This document shows, piece by piece, positions 1 through 11,232 of a DNA stretch of 64,000 bases; within the stretch, counting starts at the first letter, position 1; every line of letters begins with the position of its first letter. The position numbers and the translations under genes are program-made. A model generated the notes under the pieces. That model searched no databases and was not told the origin of the DNA. It worked only from the letters and a program-made list of their open reading frames with translations. This stretch comes from Prunus persica (taxonomy: Eukaryota > Streptophyta > Magnoliopsida > Rosales > Rosaceae): contig NC_034011.1 of the NCBI RefSeq assembly GCF_000346465.2, positions 15,624,721-15,688,720 on the forward strand. Reading direction: 5' to 3'.

Positions 1-64
1 AGAAGATATTCGTTGAAAATCTCTTCATTTAGGTAATTCTGAAACGTAGCAAGAATTCCCCAAA

Positions 65-139
<75 letters not shown>

Positions 140-460
140 CCCTAGCCGACGGCCTCTCTCACTCTTATCTCTCACACACGGCCAAGTGCCACCACACACG
201 GCTTTGGCCACTCGACTCTCCCCGTGAGAAAAAGCTCCGTACCATTTTTAGCTATTGCAACATATTTTCTCCTATTGCCACATATTTTCTCAAAGATCCA
301 ATCGAACTAACTTAGGCATCGGAGAGATTTTGACGAACACCTACCAGGTGTGGTTTTTTACTCTTGTTTGTTTCGCAGTAACCGAGCAAGAGAGAGAAGG
401 AAGCTCAAAAAGTGAAAGATCCACATGCGAATATTCTTCCTTGAGAAATTTGCATAAACA
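1..460 (+). repeat. 3' part of a Gypsy-type LTR (truncated by window start)
   Basis: This stretch matches 8419-8877 closely, apart from a longer CT tract. Its last 150 bases (aacttaggcatcgg ... tgtttgtttcgcag ... ttgagaaatttgcataaaca) resemble the 3' ends of Ty3/Gypsy LTRs I know from rosaceous genomes, which end in CA after a similar phrase. No primer-binding site of the TGGCGCCG type follows, so it is probably an LTR remnant rather than a full element. The family assignment is recognition, not proof. Confidence 0.4.
67..137. repeat. (CT)n microsatellite, 71 bp
   Basis: An uninterrupted CT dinucleotide run inside the LTR-like sequence. The matching position of the second duplicated unit (8571-8583) has only 13 bp of CT, so the tract expanded or contracted after the duplication. 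Apparent reading frames across it (Arg-Glu or Ser-Leu repeats) are not genes. Confidence 0.95.
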
Positions 461-1453
461 GAAGACGTGTGACATATTCTTGGTTCAAAAATATCCATCC
501 GAAACAAGGAAAAAATTGTAAAACCAAACTTAAGAAATTATACCTCTATTCTGGTCAGCATGAATGGATATGTCCAAACAAATTTTAATCCAACAAGAAA
601 AATCAGAGGAGAAGGTTTAGGGTTTCACAAACAGATCTACCAAGTAAAACGAATTAACATATGATATGGGCAAAATAAAGAAATGAGACCAAGATAAAAC
701 TTCTAGAAAGGTGACAAATTGTCCTTTGAAGTAATTTTACGTAAGCATAACAATTCGAAATAAAAGATAAACAAACAAAAATCCTATGAATGGATGGGAC
801 GAGGAAAATTGAAGCTGACAATAAAGGTTACTAACTTACTTGGGATGTATCCAAAGAAAAAAAAAAACATGAAGGGAAATACTAGTTTTCCTTCCTTGTT
901 TTACTTTTCTCCCTCATTAATTGTACTTGGCTTTAGCTCCATGCATCTTCTCCTCCTTCACGGCAGCTTGGCCCATCAATCACGCTATGAAAACGGCATT
1001 TTTCCATTTCTTCCAGTCTGGCTACTTTGACATTTCTTGGGTTTCATTATCTAAATTAATATCTAGTACTTGTTTTTTTATGTACTCGTGCCAATATTCA
1101 AAGTACCTGCTATCATAAATAAACCTATGTAAACAGGGACTAAACGTTTATGGCCCGTTTCCTAGTGTTGATGACCTATCATCTAATGTTTGAGTTTAAT
1201 CCAAATCTCTCTAGAAGTTTTTTTTTTTTCCTTTCTCTATGAGGGTTCAAACGTGACACATCTCGTAACTCGTCTATAAGTTAAAGTCAATTTCTATTGC
1301 GCTAGAGACCCTATTGGCCTCTAAAAGATCTTTTAGTTACTTCTTTATCCAATTGATCACTTTTTCTACTTTAATTTTTCTGGATTGAATTTGAATTTTC
1401 TGTAATATATATTTTTTTGGGATAATGTAAACAGGGGACTTCACTTCATTGCA
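461..1453. other. Upstream region of thaumatin-like gene 1, no gene
   Basis: No credible coding sequence. It is AT-rich and collinear with 8878-10060 of the second unit. Unit 2 carries about 150 extra bases (around 9830-9985) that are missing here near position 1345. Confidence 0.7.
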
Positions 1454-1620
1454 GGTCAATGACGATATCTAGGAACAATCCATCAGTCTAGGACCAAACA
1501 TTATGAGTCATTTGTTAGTTTCCTCAGGGTCCTGTTTACGTGTTGCCATGGCAGCTTAGACCCGTAATCAAAATCGCAAGAAAAGATCAAAAGTTAGGCA
1601 CGCTACAAGCCCTATATAAA
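1454..1620 (+). promoter_or_regulatory. Proximal promoter of thaumatin-like gene 1
   Basis: A TATA box TATATAAA lies at 1613-1620, about 100 bp before the start codon. Upstream, GGTCAATGACG at 1454-1464 combines a reverse W-box core (TTGACC, the WRKY site) with a TGACG core (TGA/bZIP site). Both are typical of pathogen-induced PR genes, but here they are only sequence matches. In unit 2 the second core reads TGACGT instead of TGACGA. Confidence 0.6.
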
Positions 1621-1720
1621 GCACCCCCTGGCACCCAAGTTTATCATCATCCTCCTCACCAAATTACAAATTAATTAAGTTTATCAGCAACAGCAAGCCA
1701 ATTAAGACATTTCCAAGACG

Positions 1721-2566
1721 ATGATGAAGAGCCAAGCAGCTCTCCTCGGCCTCACCACCTTGGCCATCCTCTTCTTCTCAGGTATAATATTATACAAACT
1801 TTGTTAGTCGATCAGATATCGATCAAAAGTTTATTTTTACAATTGTCTCTGTAATCTGTTTTCTTATGATCACGTTGAATATGCAGGTGCACATGCAGCT
1901 AAAATCACTTTCACAAACAAATGTTCCTACACTGTCTGGCCAGGAACCCTAACCGGTGACCAAAAACCTCAATTATCACTCACCGGGTTCGAGTTAGCAA
2001 CCGGAATTAGCAACTCTGTGGACGCTCCGTCCCCGTGGTCCGGTCGCTTCTTTGGCCGAACCAGGTGCTCCACGGACGCGTCAGGAAAGTTCACTTGTGC
2101 CACAGCAGATTGTGGCTCTGGCCAAGTCTCATGCAACGGTAACGGCGCAGTTCCGCCAGCTACATTAGTAGAAATCACTATTGCTGAGAACGGGGGTCAA
2201 GATTTCTACGATGTTAGTCTTGTTGACGGCTTCAACTTGCCCATGTCCGTGGCTCCACAAGGCGGCACCGGAGAGTGTAAGGCCTCAACTTGCCCTGCCG
2301 ATATTAACAAAGTGTGCCCGGCTGAGTTACAAGTGAAGGGATCTGATGGAAGCGTAATTGCGTGCAAGAGCGCTTGCTTAGCATTAAACCAGCCACAATA
2401 CTGTTGCACTCCCCCTAACGACAAGCCGGAGACATGCCCTCCCACTGACTACTCTAAGCTCTTCAAGACCCAGTGCCCTCAAGCTTATAGCTATGCTTAT
2501 GATGACAAGAGCAGCACCTTCACATGCAGTGGTAGACCTGACTACCTCATCACATTCTGCCCATAA
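1721..2566 (+). CDS. TLP: Thaumatin-like protein (PR-5 family), acidic copy
   Basis: Two exons, 1721-1781 and 1887-2566, around a 105-bp GT-AG intron that splits a Gly codon, giving 246 residues. Residues 1-24 are a signal peptide ending in GAHA. The mature 222-residue chain has the 16 cysteines of large thaumatin-like proteins (eight disulphides) and a match to the thaumatin signature at 87-103 (C91, D95, C96, C103). Acidic-cleft residues E116, D126 and D129 are present. The family is secreted, binds beta-1,3-glucan and often inhibits fungi; in Rosaceae fruit some members are allergens. No vacuolar extension follows the final CP, which suggests an apoplastic protein. By my count the mature chain has 16 Lys/Arg and 20 Asp/Glu (net -4), unlike its paralogue. 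Length and intron position look normal and no lesion is visible. Sweet-tasting thaumatin activity is not implied. Confidence 0.95.
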
Positions 2567-2636
2567 GCATACATATATATATAATGGGATCTTATATGTT
2601 ATGACATTATACATATAGTTCCCAATAACAGAGAAG

Positions 2637-2646
2637 AATAAATAAA
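2637..2646 (+). terminator. Poly(A) signal of thaumatin-like gene 1
   Basis: Two overlapping AATAAA hexamers about 70 bp after the stop codon. A further AATAAA occurs near 2700. The same arrangement is kept at 11,233-11,242 after the second copy. Confidence 0.6.
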
Positions 2647-4573
2647 TTTCCTGGATCTTGACACATTGTTGATGTCAAGAATTTGTAATGCAGACGATCA
2701 AATAAAGGTATAAATGTTTGGATTTTATTTTCATTCATTTCCTTATACGTGCATTATTTCCAGCAACAAAGCATGAGAATAATATAAAGAGAGTTAGCTG
2801 CAAACTGAAATGGTTATCAAACGGGAGTTTAAATACGGATTGTAATTTTCTGTCATGGCTGGTAAGGAATAAGCATGGCCATTTACGAAACTATAATATG
2901 AACAACACTGAGAAACACAAGTATGGCCATTTCAAACAGACTACAAATGACTTCGTATTCCAACAATGAATCAACAGCACCCATGGCCATATGCGTTTGC
3001 AGCATCTGAAGGTAGATCATCTAATTAATGTTAGAAGGATAATAGTTTCTAAAGTTCTTTATTAAAAAATCAATAGACAACCACCATGACTGTTTTGGGA
3101 AATTAGAGACAAATTTTGTCTTGGAGAAGATGATCACTTCTCAATGCTTGACGGCTACATAATGCTAAAATATGAATATGGTTTGAATACTTTATTTTAG
3201 GTTAGTTGTATTCTTCTTCATAAAGAAGTATATATAGGAGTTTGTTTTACAAGGAAATAGATACAGTAAATCACCATGGTATACAAGGTGATCACTTAGA
3301 GACAAAAATTGAAATGGTTCCCAAAGCCTTCCCTTAGCAAGCAGGTACCATTGCAAGAATGGTTCCATAGTCAATAATGACAAGACCCGCAAGGATGATC
3401 TCGAATTTATATGCATGTTTTAATTTCATGGGCCTGTTGTTCTTCTACTACAGTAATTAGAATTTGTTTACAAGTGTGAATTTTCCCAGAGCAATTTCAG
3501 GGACCGACTTGACTTTCACCATGCGGCCTCAGGAAGTGCAAATGAACCCCGCACAAGACTTTTAGAGGGAGCTCTTTGGACGTGGACTTGTTAAAACATG
3601 AAAGGTTTTTGTGTTGATTTTTCTGAATCATACAATCCGTTAATATACAAATTTATATACACGGAGACTACTAAAGAATGTAAAACTTTAAGATCATACA
3701 AACTACAAGTACTTGTTGAGAGTATTTAGTCCATGTTTTTTTTTTTTTAATCCAGACATTCATTTTGTATTTTATTTTTTTTATCGTTTATCGAACTCAT
3801 ATAAACATGATATATAAAGCAAAAAGTAGAGAGAGAATAGTAAAACATTCAAAAAAGCAAAAATTGTCCTTGCTTCATAATTTTATTTCTTTGTTGGAAT
3901 GAATTTATTACGCATTAATTAAACTTTTCATTAAATAAGCATAATATAGTAAATTAATATATATATATTTTTTAAAATGGGGACCTATTTTCATGAGATA
4001 CTTCTTCTTCTTCTTTTTTTTTTTTTTTGTTAGATTCTCTTTCTTAATTCTTAAATTCAAAAAATGAAAATAAAAAACCAATTGGCACCAAGGTAGTATA
4101 TGTGAAACATCGTCGGAAATTTAATTGTTTTTTATTGAAATGTTCATAAAAACAAACTAACAAAATATATACATACATTAGAAAAAAAAAAATTTGTTTC
4201 AAAATAAATGCACAGTGCCCAAGGAATCTCCTTATGTAACTTATGTCTCTTCAAAACTGTAAAAAAAAAAATCCGCTATAGCAATACTCACAAGTGGATA
4301 ATTGTAATCCGGGTTCGAATTCCGGCAGTAGAATTCTTTTTAAGTTAGATGTAAATGTGATCCATTTTATATCAGTTATAATAGTTGTCGTAATGAGCTT
4401 CTTTTTAAGTCTCTGTTTATATAGCAGCTTCTTCCCTAACTTGAGTAGAATCCAATTTGCGGCTAAGATCACTTAAGATGCAAGACTTTTAGTCACAAAG
4501 TAAATATTCCTATTTCAGTCCTTGTCAAAACTTTGGCAAAAAAAAAAAGAAAAATGATTCCTATCAAAACATA
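2647..4573. other. AT-rich intergenic DNA, no gene
   Basis: Up to about 3310 it is the downstream part of duplicated unit 1. From there to 4573 I see only AT-rich sequence with poly-A and poly-T runs. All open frames are short and do not resemble a known family. Confidence 0.7.
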
Positions 4574-5153
4574 GAGCATCCACAATGGGAGGGTGTATAT
4601 GAGGGTGTATGTTAAATATACATCCCTTGTCACCGGAATCATCTGCAATGGGGAGATGAAAAGGGTTGTAAATATACATCACCACCATGGAGATGTAAAA
4701 AAATGTACATTTACATCTATTTTTACATCTTTTGCAAGTGGGACCCACCCGAAAAAAGAGAAGAAAAATGAAGAAAAGTCAGCATAAAAGGCTGGGACCC
4801 GCGGCTACAGTAATTGCTAGAAAAAAAAAATCACATGTTGTTTGCTTATTTGTGGTTTTCATGCTCCCCCAATGTTTTTGGATGATCATATCTTCTCCGA
4901 ATTTCAATATTTTTAGGGCTATTTGTTTGAAAAATTAAAATTAACCTCATACAAAAAAAAATTAATTTTATAAAGTAAACACAAAATACAAATTTAACAC
5001 AAAAACGAATTAAGAAAAATAAAACAATTACACATCTTAGATTTACATCTTCTCCTATTGGAGCCAAAAACGTATTTACATCCCCTGGAGGTGTAAAGGG
5101 GATGTAAAAGTGGCTTTACACCCCCGAATTTACGCCCCTTACTGTGGATGCTC
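4574..5153. mobile_element. MITE with GAGCATCCACA terminal inverted repeats
   Basis: The left end reads gagcatccacaatggga and the right end, reverse-complemented, reads gagcatccacagtaag, an imperfect inverted repeat at both ends of a 580-bp non-coding segment. Inside, the motif gatgtaaa and its complement tttacatc recur many times, so the ends can fold on each other. GAGCATC-type ends are common in plant MITEs. No clean target-site duplication was found, so the superfamily is left open. Confidence 0.7.
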
Positions 5154-5849
5154 TCAGTGCATATGATGTACAGATAATTCACCAAAAAAAAAAAAAAAGG
5201 AAATTAGTATTGACAGTATTCCACATGGGAAGATGGAAACGTTGTAATATAGTGCTTAAACTTCTCCACCTATTGTCAATTATTTTTACGTTGAATGCTG
5301 ATATCTTAAAGATAACGCTACTCAATCAGGTTCTTATTTGACTCTCAACATTGAAAAATGCATTACAAACTAAAGTTCATTTTATCGTGGAATATATATA
5401 TTTTTTCATGGACCCTGAAATTTAGAAAACAATTAAAAAGGCAAAAAAGAAAAAGAAAAATAGGCAATTTAGGGTCCTTTCAGTAATGTTTTCGGAGAAT
5501 ATATTCAGAAAATGAAAATGAGAAAACGAATATACATTTTCAAGATTCGAGAATGCATATGGTAGACTAAGTAAATATTTTTCGAGAACGAAAACAGTAA
5601 AAACGTGTCTAATACGAACATATGAAAATGACAAAAATACTGAATTGGCAACAGTATTATAAAAATTATTTTCAACATCATAAATCAAATATTGTGTGTA
5701 GCACATATCTTATCAGACTTACTAATAGGCCAAAAAATTTCTTAAAAATTGTGCAATGGTCTAATTAATTATCATTATCCAATACATGCTAGATAACCCA
5801 AAATGGGCTCATGTCCTCCAAGATATCATCCTACATCATAGATCAAATC
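5154..5849. other. AT-rich DNA with a possible element terminus near 5470
   Basis: No gene. The stretch beginning gggtcctttcagtaatg at about 5471 resembles the terminal sequence of some plant MITE or Harbinger elements. It lies just beyond the 3' end of the PIF/Harbinger remnant, so it may be that element's end. No partner terminus was found on the far side. Confidence 0.35.
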
Positions 5850-5851
5850 TC

Positions 5852-7010
5852 TTATAGTCTCACAAATATTTGAAAAATATGCAAAATAAAATTTAAAATC
5901 ATGTTGTCATGAGCACTAAATAAAACCCCACCATAAATTTGCTGCGATATATTGTCTCTAATGTCGCCTATTTGTGCAATATTTCCTTTTGACATATCTA
6001 TATTCGGTGGTATTGTATTTTTTGAGTCAATGATCATGTCTTCAACTTGGAACTCTTCGATCATCCTATCACGACCAACTTCTTTTCTTATAAAATTATG
6101 CAACACACAACATACAATAGGAACTCATTGTTGCCTTCTCGGAGGATAATTAGGCATCAATTTCAAAATTAGAAAAAGAGCTTTCAAAACACCAAAACAT
6201 CGCTCAATTACATTACATAATGAGGAGTGCCTATAGCTCAACAATTCCATAGGACCTCTTGGTGTTTGTCGAGGTCCTCTATCATCACGCAAATGATATC
6301 TCTCACCTCGATAGGGTGCCAAGAATTCAGGCACTTTTGAATATCCAACATCCACAACAATACCCTGTAATTGTAATTTATTACTTGCAAGACACAAATA
6401 ATGTACATAATAATATTAATTGTAATCTTATGTTTATACCTTCTTCTGGAAAAGGAAACTCTCATTTTCTGGCCTTATCACTGCATCTATGAACACCCTA
6501 GAGTCATTTGCAGTTCCTTCCCAGCCCGTATAAACAAAAGTGAACATCATGTCCAAAGAGCAAGCACACATGGCCTTTTGAGTAATAAGAATCTTCCTAC
6601 CATGATATGAGGTTTGCTTTTGAGTTGGTGCCTAAGCAACAACATGAGTTCCATCAATTGCACTAACACACTTCTGCGATAAATTCATATATTTACAAAC
6701 TATAAAGTAAATATAATTTAAAATATATAATTATAATAATAAAATAAATAAAATTAACAATTGATTTCTCACCTCAAAATAAGGATAATACTTTAGGTTA
6801 TTCAAAATTTCAGAAGGTGTTTCCTCTCGACTTTGTGGCCTTATAATACGTGGTGCTAAAGCACATAAAGCTCCCAAAACACACTAAAATTGTCTATGAA
6901 TTGTGTCTTTAGATCGTTGGAAATGATCAACAGCCAGTCACATGCAGATATTATGAGACACTATAAATATGAAAATTGCCATTGCCTTATAAGTACCCAC
7001 ATTTCTATCA
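5852..7010 (-). pseudogene. PIF/Harbinger transposase (HARBI1-like), decayed
   Basis: Reading the minus strand from about 7010 down to 5852 gives pieces of a Harbinger DDE transposase in the right order. First comes a helical N-terminal part (phrases near VSHNIC and DTIHRQF), then DGTHVV with the first catalytic Asp near 6655. WEGTANDSRV carries the second Asp near 6500. After a probable GT-AG intron (about 6440-6366), a block with APYRGERYHLRD follows, then NVIERCFGVLK with the catalytic Glu near 6195, and finally LHNFIRKE. All three DDE positions survive. In-frame stops interrupt it, for example just after DGTHVVA and several in the N-terminal part, so it cannot make active protein. The companion Myb-like ORF of autonomous PIF elements was not found. 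Confidence 0.85.
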
Positions 7011-8198
7011 TTCTGTGGCAAATTTAAACTCTCAAGTGTGTAACGCAACCTTTGGAATACATGTTTGTACATGTGAAACGAGTCTTAAATCCTATCTGCT
7101 GGATGCCCATTCAAACATATTCATGCTCGGATAAAACAGAATTATGACATGGAGTTCTATGTACATATGATTGCCAATATTCATAAATATGCATACAAAT
7201 TATCATATGATGCACCATTTCCTTCGGATCTGAATCACTATCGGAGTGATTGTCTTCATTCCTTATAGACATGTCTAGTACCTTCAAGTATTCAAATTCA
7301 ATAAAGAATTATGCATACAAATTAAAGTCACAAAAATCTAAAATATGCATACAAATTAAAGTCACAAACATCAAACAGAATAAGAAGAACAATTCATTAG
7401 TATTCTCTCAACAATAAACATAAGTAGCAATCCTAAAGACTAGCCAACCAAACTCTCCTCCTTTCTTCTGGCATTATAACAAAGATTTTCCTCCATTCAA
7501 CAATCACTATCTTTTCTAGCATCTTGTCGATGTATTGTTATCAATATCTCCCATTGTCTCAACAATTCCTATGCATTCTTCAATCGAATACATTTCCTTA
7601 GAGGTGCTAGATGCCTCAAGCAATGGCCACAGCAGCAAGCAACAACAGCAACAATAGAAGCTACTCTGCCATCTTCTGCCGCTTCCATCTGTCTAGCCGT
7701 CATGTCACGACGACAACCCGCAAACAAAAAGAAAAAGAAAAAGGCCACGCTAGCCGCCGCTACCATCGATACCGATCATGACAACAACTAACCGGGCCCA
7801 CCTAGTTGGTACTCATGTCGAAGAAGAAAAGAAGAAGAAAAAAAAATCAAATTCGATTTACCTTGGGGTGTACGGCAACTCCTCTCTTCAACAAGCAGTA
7901 CAATTCTCCAAGATCTCTCTCAAACTAGAAAGCAAAGAAGACAAGTTTTCAATTTGAAGAAGAGCGAAAAGAAGCTTTGTATTTATAAAGATTGGGCATC
8001 CTAGGTCAAGAAGGAAGCACGAGTTCATTTCCATTAGGAGCTCAACTCAAGAAAAAGTCAAAAGCCTACTCCAATTAGGAGCCCAATTGGCAAAAGGATT
8101 CCAACTCAAAGAAGAAAGCCCAAATGCAGTTGGAAAGCCCGAAAAGTATTTCTCACCTCCTCTACACCTCACAAGCGCCATGCAAAAGTTGGGGGACA
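7011..8198. other. Non-coding DNA, partly possible internal end of an LTR element
   Basis: No supported gene. From about 7850 to 8198 the purine-rich text, ending in aaaagttgggggacatt immediately before tgtgggagaaa, looks like a retroelement 3' non-coding region with a polypurine tract. This is an inference from position and composition only. Confidence 0.4.
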
Positions 8199-8877
8199 TT
8201 TGTGGGAGAAAATAATCAAGTTTCCAATCATAAGGTGCCACATGGACAAGAAGAATATCTCCTATGTCAATTAATTGAGCCCATTTATTTGGCTAATTAG
8301 TTGATCTAAAAATAGGGATATTATCTTAAATATGGGATATTATCTTTATTTGGGAATATAATTACCAATTAAAAGATAATATCATCAATTTAGGATATTA
8401 TCTTAATTGGGATATATTATCATCAATCAATGATTTAATCCCAATCAAATTCTTAATTGACTTAATCTCTCCATTTAGGGGAAAAAATATCTTCCTTCCA
8501 AATAAGAAGATATTCTTTGAAAATCTCTCCATTTAGGTAATTCCGAAACCTAGCAAGAATTCACCAAAACCTCTCTCTCTCTCGCCGACGGCCTCTCTCA
8601 CTCTTATCTCTCTCACACGGCCAAGTGCCACCACACACGGTTCTGGCCCCCTGACTCTCCCCCGGAGAGAAAGCTCTGTACCTTTTTAGTTATTGCCACA
8701 TATTTTCTCAAAGATCCAATCGAACTAACTTAGGCATCCGAGGGACTTTGGCCAACAACTTCCGGATATAGTTTTTTACTCATGTTTGTTTCGTAGGAAC
8801 GAGGAAGAGAGAGAAGAAAGCTCAAAAGGTGAAGGATCTACATGCGAATACTCTTCCTTGAGAAATTTGCATAAACA
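8199..8877 (+). repeat. Gypsy-type LTR, probable
   Basis: Starts TGTGGGAG after a purine-rich tract and ends in ATAAACA, about 680 bp. Its last 373 bp match positions 1-460, the difference being mostly the CT tract length. The 3' end phrase is of the rosaceous Gypsy LTR type. The left border is uncertain and no target duplication was found (acatt on the left, gaaga on the right). Confidence 0.4.
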
Positions 8878-9840
8878 GAAGAAGTGTGACATATTCTTAA
8901 TTCAAAAATATCCATCCGAAACAAGGAAAAAATTGTAAAACTAAACTTATGAAATTATACCTCTATTCTGGTCAGCATGAATGGATATGTCCAAACAAAT
9001 TTTAATCCAAAAAGAAAAATCAGAGGTGAAGGTTTAGGGTTTCACAAACAGATCTACTAAGTAAAACGAATTAACATATGATATGGGCAAAATAAAGAAA
9101 TGAGACCAAGATAAAACTTCTAGAAACGTGACAAATTGTCCTTTGAAGTAATTTTACGTAAGCATAACAATTCGAAATAAAAGATAAACAAATAAAAAAT
9201 CCTATGAATGTGGATGGGACGAGGAAAATTGAAGCTGACAATAAAGGTTACTTGGGATATATCCAAAGAAAAAAAAAGAAGAGAAATACTACTTTTCCTT
9301 CCTTGTTTTACTTTTCTCCCTCATTAATTGTACTTAGCTTTAGCTCCATGCATCTTCTCCTCCTTCACAGCAGCCTAGGCCATCAATCACGCTATGAAAA
9401 TGGTTACGTGGCGCACGCCTGGTTGTGTATGGACTGTTTTTCAAAATCACGAGTGTTCTTAATCAACGTTTTAATTTGATATGGTTGGCAATTTTCCAAT
9501 TCTCCCAGTCTTGCTACTTTGACTAAATTAATATCTACTTGTTTTTTTATGTTTGCAAGTAATATGTACTCGTGCCAGTATTCAAAGTACCTGCTATTAC
9601 AAATAAACCAATGTAAACAGGGACTAAGCGTTTATGGCCCGTTTCCTAGTATTGATGACCTATCATCTAATGTTTGGGTTTAATCCAAATCTCTCTAGAA
9701 GTTTTTTTTATTTTTTTTTTATTTTTTTATGAGGGTTCAAATGTGACACCACTTGTCTACAAGTTAAGGTCATTTTCTATTGCGCTAGAGACTCTATTGG
9801 CCTCTAAAAAATCTTTTAGTTACTTCTTTATTAATGTATA

Positions 9841-10208
9841 CACGTGACTAGAGACCATCTAATAGTTATCACATTTTCCATTTACATGTGTGTCTGTGAC
9901 TAAGCTAACAATTGTAACTATATATGTTTATCCAATTGATCACTTTTTCTACACTTATCTACATGTGTGTCTGGCCTATATGATGACTTTAATTTTTCTG
10001 GATTGAATTTGAATTTTCTGTAATATAAATTTTTTGGGATAATGTGGGGACTTCATTGCAGGTCAATGACGTTATCTAGGACCAAATATTACGAGTAATT
10101 TATTAGTTTCCCCAGGGTCCTGTTTACGTGTTACCATGGCAGCTTAGACCCGTAATCAAAATAGCAAGAAAAGATCAAAAGTTAGGCACGCTACAAGCCC
10201 TATATAAA
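9841..10208 (+). promoter_or_regulatory. Promoter of thaumatin-like gene 2 with G-box
   Basis: TATA box TATATAAA at 10,201-10,208, about 100 bp before the start. GGTCAATGACGT at 10,061-10,072 carries a reverse W-box core and a full TGACGT core. A CACGTG G-box at 9841-9846 lies in a segment of about 150 bp absent from the other copy. These are motif matches; actual regulation is inference. Confidence 0.55.
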
Positions 10209-10308
10209 GCACCCCCTGGCACCCAAGTTTATCATCATCCTTCTCACCAAATTACAAGTTAATTAAGTTTATCAGCAAGAGCAACAGCAAGCCAATTAAG
10301 ACATTTCC

Positions 10309-11173
10309 ATGACGATGATGAAGAGCCAAGCAGCTCTCCTCGGCCTCACCACCTTGGCCATCCTCTTCTTCTCAGGTATAATATTATACAAACTTTGTTA
10401 GGTGATCAGATATCGATCAAAAAGTTTATTTTTACAATTGTCTCTGTAATCTTTAGTCTTATGATCATGGTTTAATGTACTTTGAATATGCAGGTGCACA
10501 TGCAGCTAAAATCACTTTCACAAACAAATGTTCCTACACTGTCTGGCCAGGAACCCTAACCGGTGACCAAAAACCTCAATTATCACTCACCGGGTTCAAG
10601 TTAGCAACCGGAATTAGCCGCTCTGTGGACGCACCGTCCCCATGGTCCGGTCGCTTCTTTGGCCGAACCAGGTGCTCCACGGACGCGTCAGGAAAGTTCA
10701 CTTGTGCCACAGCAGATTGTGGTTCTGGCCAAGTCTCATGCAACGGTAACGGCGCAGCTCCGCCCGCTACATTAGTAGAAATCACTATTGCTTCGAACGG
10801 GGGTCAAGACTTCTACGACGTTAGTCTTGTTGACGGCTTCAACTTGCCCATGTCCGTGGCTCCACAAGGCGGCACCGGCAAGTGTAAGGCCTCAACTTGC
10901 CCTGCCGATATTAACAAAGTGTGCCCGGCTCCGTTACAAGTGAAGGGATCTGATGGAAGCGTAATTGCGTGCAAGAGCGCTTGCTTAGCATTCAACCAGC
11001 CAAAATACTGTTGCACTCCACCTAACGACAAGCCGGAGACATGCCCTCCCACTGATTACTCTAAGCTCTTCAAGACCCAGTGCCCTCAAGCTTATAGCTA
11101 TGCTTATGATGACAAGAGCAGCACCTTCACATGCAGTGGTAGACCTGACTACCTCATCACATTCTGCCCATAA
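10309..11173 (+). CDS. TLP: Thaumatin-like protein (PR-5 family), basic copy
   Basis: Exons 10,309-10,375 and 10,494-11,173 flank a 118-bp GT-AG intron. An A-to-T change relative to copy 1 makes a new in-frame ATG at 10,309, two codons before the ancestral ATG at 10,315, giving 248 or 246 residues. The signal peptide, 16 cysteines, thaumatin signature and acidic-cleft residues are all kept. Mature chains of the two copies differ at eight sites (copy 1 numbering: E56K, N63R, V108A, E121S, E150K, E167P, L187F, Q191K). Six of these shift charge toward basic, taking the net from about -4 to about +4. The expected role is a secreted glucan-binding antifungal PR-5 protein. The basic charge does not by itself prove vacuolar location, because no C-terminal extension is present. 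Both copies look intact. Confidence 0.95.
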
Positions 11174-11232
11174 GCATATATATATATATAGAATGGGATC
11201 TTATATGATATGATATTATACATATAGTTCCC

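Larger units (their letters stand above)
1..3310. repeat. Duplicated block, unit 1 (thaumatin-like gene)
   Basis: Aligned by eye to 8505-11931 almost without interruption: the LTR end, the promoter region, both exons, the intron, the 3' UTR and roughly 700 bp downstream. The two units are in the same orientation, about 8.5 kb apart, so this is a tandem segmental duplication. The unshared middle (3311-8504) holds a MITE, a PIF/Harbinger remnant and LTR sequence. Unit 1 may extend left of the window. Confidence 0.9.

Noticed and set aside
29..211. Open frame of Arg-Glu repeats on the minus strand (similar ones at 20,044-20,517, 34,376-34,729 and 44,688-44,876)
   Set aside because: They are translations of CT/GA microsatellites and have no other coding support.
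2206..2445. Minus-strand frames opposite the thaumatin-like exons (also 1969-2178, 10,576-10,785, 10,813-11,052)
   Set aside because: Shadows of the real coding strand, with no homology or gene signals of their own.
7569..7766. 65-codon Ala/Cys-rich frame between the Harbinger remnant and the LTR
   Set aside because: Considered as the PIF Myb-like ORF, but it lacks a Trp-repeat helix pattern and any conserved phrase.
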